From positions 1-6,283 of the forward strand of contig JAUYDO010000187.1 in assembly GCA_030691835.1 (NCBI GenBank): 6,283 nucleotides of DNA. Reading direction: 5' to 3'. This DNA is from Dehalococcoidia bacterium. Its GTDB lineage: Bacteria > Chloroflexota > Dehalococcoidia > Dehalococcoidales > UBA3254. The notes beneath the pieces are model-generated. The model searched no databases, was not told the DNA's origin, and saw nothing but the letters and a program-made list of their open reading frames with translations. This document shows, piece after piece, positions 6,116 to 6,283 of the stretch (its first letter is position 1; every line of letters begins with the position of its first letter). The translations under genes were made by a program, and so were the position numbers.

Positions 6116-6283
6116 GTGGGTTGATTAACCTACCATCTGTAAAAACGATTCCGCTGGTACAGGAATAAATGGAGAATAGAGGAAGTAATATTTCGGCGGA
6201 TTTCCGTTTTCATGAGGAAAAGGACATAAAACCCCTTGACACGTCATAGTATAATAAGTAAAGACCTGATTTTGGATTAAAGA
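6116..6283. other. AT-rich intergenic stretch, no gene recognised
   Basis: The region upstream of the nuo promoter up to the right edge. It contains no long open frame on either strand, no tRNA-like fold that I can see, and no clear terminator hairpin. A plus-strand 26-codon frame (6169-6249) and isolated TTGACA (6236-6241) and TATAAT (6250-6255) hexamers are present but not convincing. The neighbouring gene beyond the edge is unknown. Confidence 0.6.

Noticed and set aside
6169..6249. 26-codon plus-strand frame starting ATGGAGAATAGAGG, with AGGA five bases upstream
   Set aside because: Too short to judge, of a length expected by chance, with no similarity I recognise and no clear promoter. 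Conservation in relatives would be needed to revive it.
6236..6255. Plus-strand TTGACA and TATAAT as a rightward promoter
   Set aside because: Both hexamers match consensus but are only 8 bases apart, not 16-18. The sequence at correct spacing from TTGACA (TAAAGA) is poor, and TATAAT has no -35 at the right distance.
1..6283. CRISPR arrays, transposons, tRNA or rRNA genes, phage or defence genes
   Set aside because: No repeat-spacer pattern, terminal inverted repeats, transposase motifs or RNA gene signatures were seen. Apart from the right-hand intergenic stretch the window is accounted for by the nuo operon.

Overview
The window holds one minus-strand operon for the proton-pumping core of respiratory complex I (Nuo). 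In transcription order, from right to left, it reads nuoA, nuoB, nuoC, nuoD, nuoH, nuoI, nuoJ, nuoK, a small 64-residue protein, then nuoL. NuoL runs off the left edge after 289 codons. Every reading frame is intact, and coding sequence fills positions 1 to 6038 almost without a gap. Junctions are overlaps of 1 to 11 bases or gaps of 1 to 15 bases, so the genes are very probably co-transcribed and translationally coupled.

The most informative structural point is what is missing. nuoD runs straight into nuoH (TAGTG, one shared base), with no nuoE, nuoF or nuoG between them. These encode the NADH-oxidising, FMN-containing input module. What remains is the Q module (B, C, D, I) and the membrane arm (A, H, J, K, L, with M and N expected beyond the left edge). 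This is the layout of the 11-subunit complex I forms known from Dehalococcoidia, several archaea, cyanobacteria and chloroplasts, which take electrons from ferredoxin, F420H2 or an unknown donor. NuoB and NuoI retain the cysteines for clusters N2, N6a and N6b, so electrons could enter at NuoI and leave to quinone at the NuoB-NuoD interface.

The 245 bases right of nuoA (6039-6283) are AT-rich and carry the likely operon promoter: TTGTCA, an 18-base spacer and TATACT, followed by a strong AAGGAGG ribosome binding site before a TTG start. Two T-tract plus ATGACA direct repeats overlap the -35 box. I see no convincing gene in the rest of that region.

The organism looks bacterial: a sigma70-like promoter, classical Shine-Dalgarno sites, and fairly GC-rich coding DNA beside an AT-rich intergenic region. 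The missing input module, separate nuoC and nuoD, and small DUF2007-like gene inside the operon make an anaerobic Chloroflexota (Dehalococcoidia-like) lineage my best guess, at moderate confidence. This is mostly a recognisable respiratory operon and not a new system. The points worth a second look are the small protein between nuoK and nuoL, a glutamate-to-leucine change at a normally conserved acidic site in NuoA, and an extra cysteine beside an N2 ligand in NuoB.
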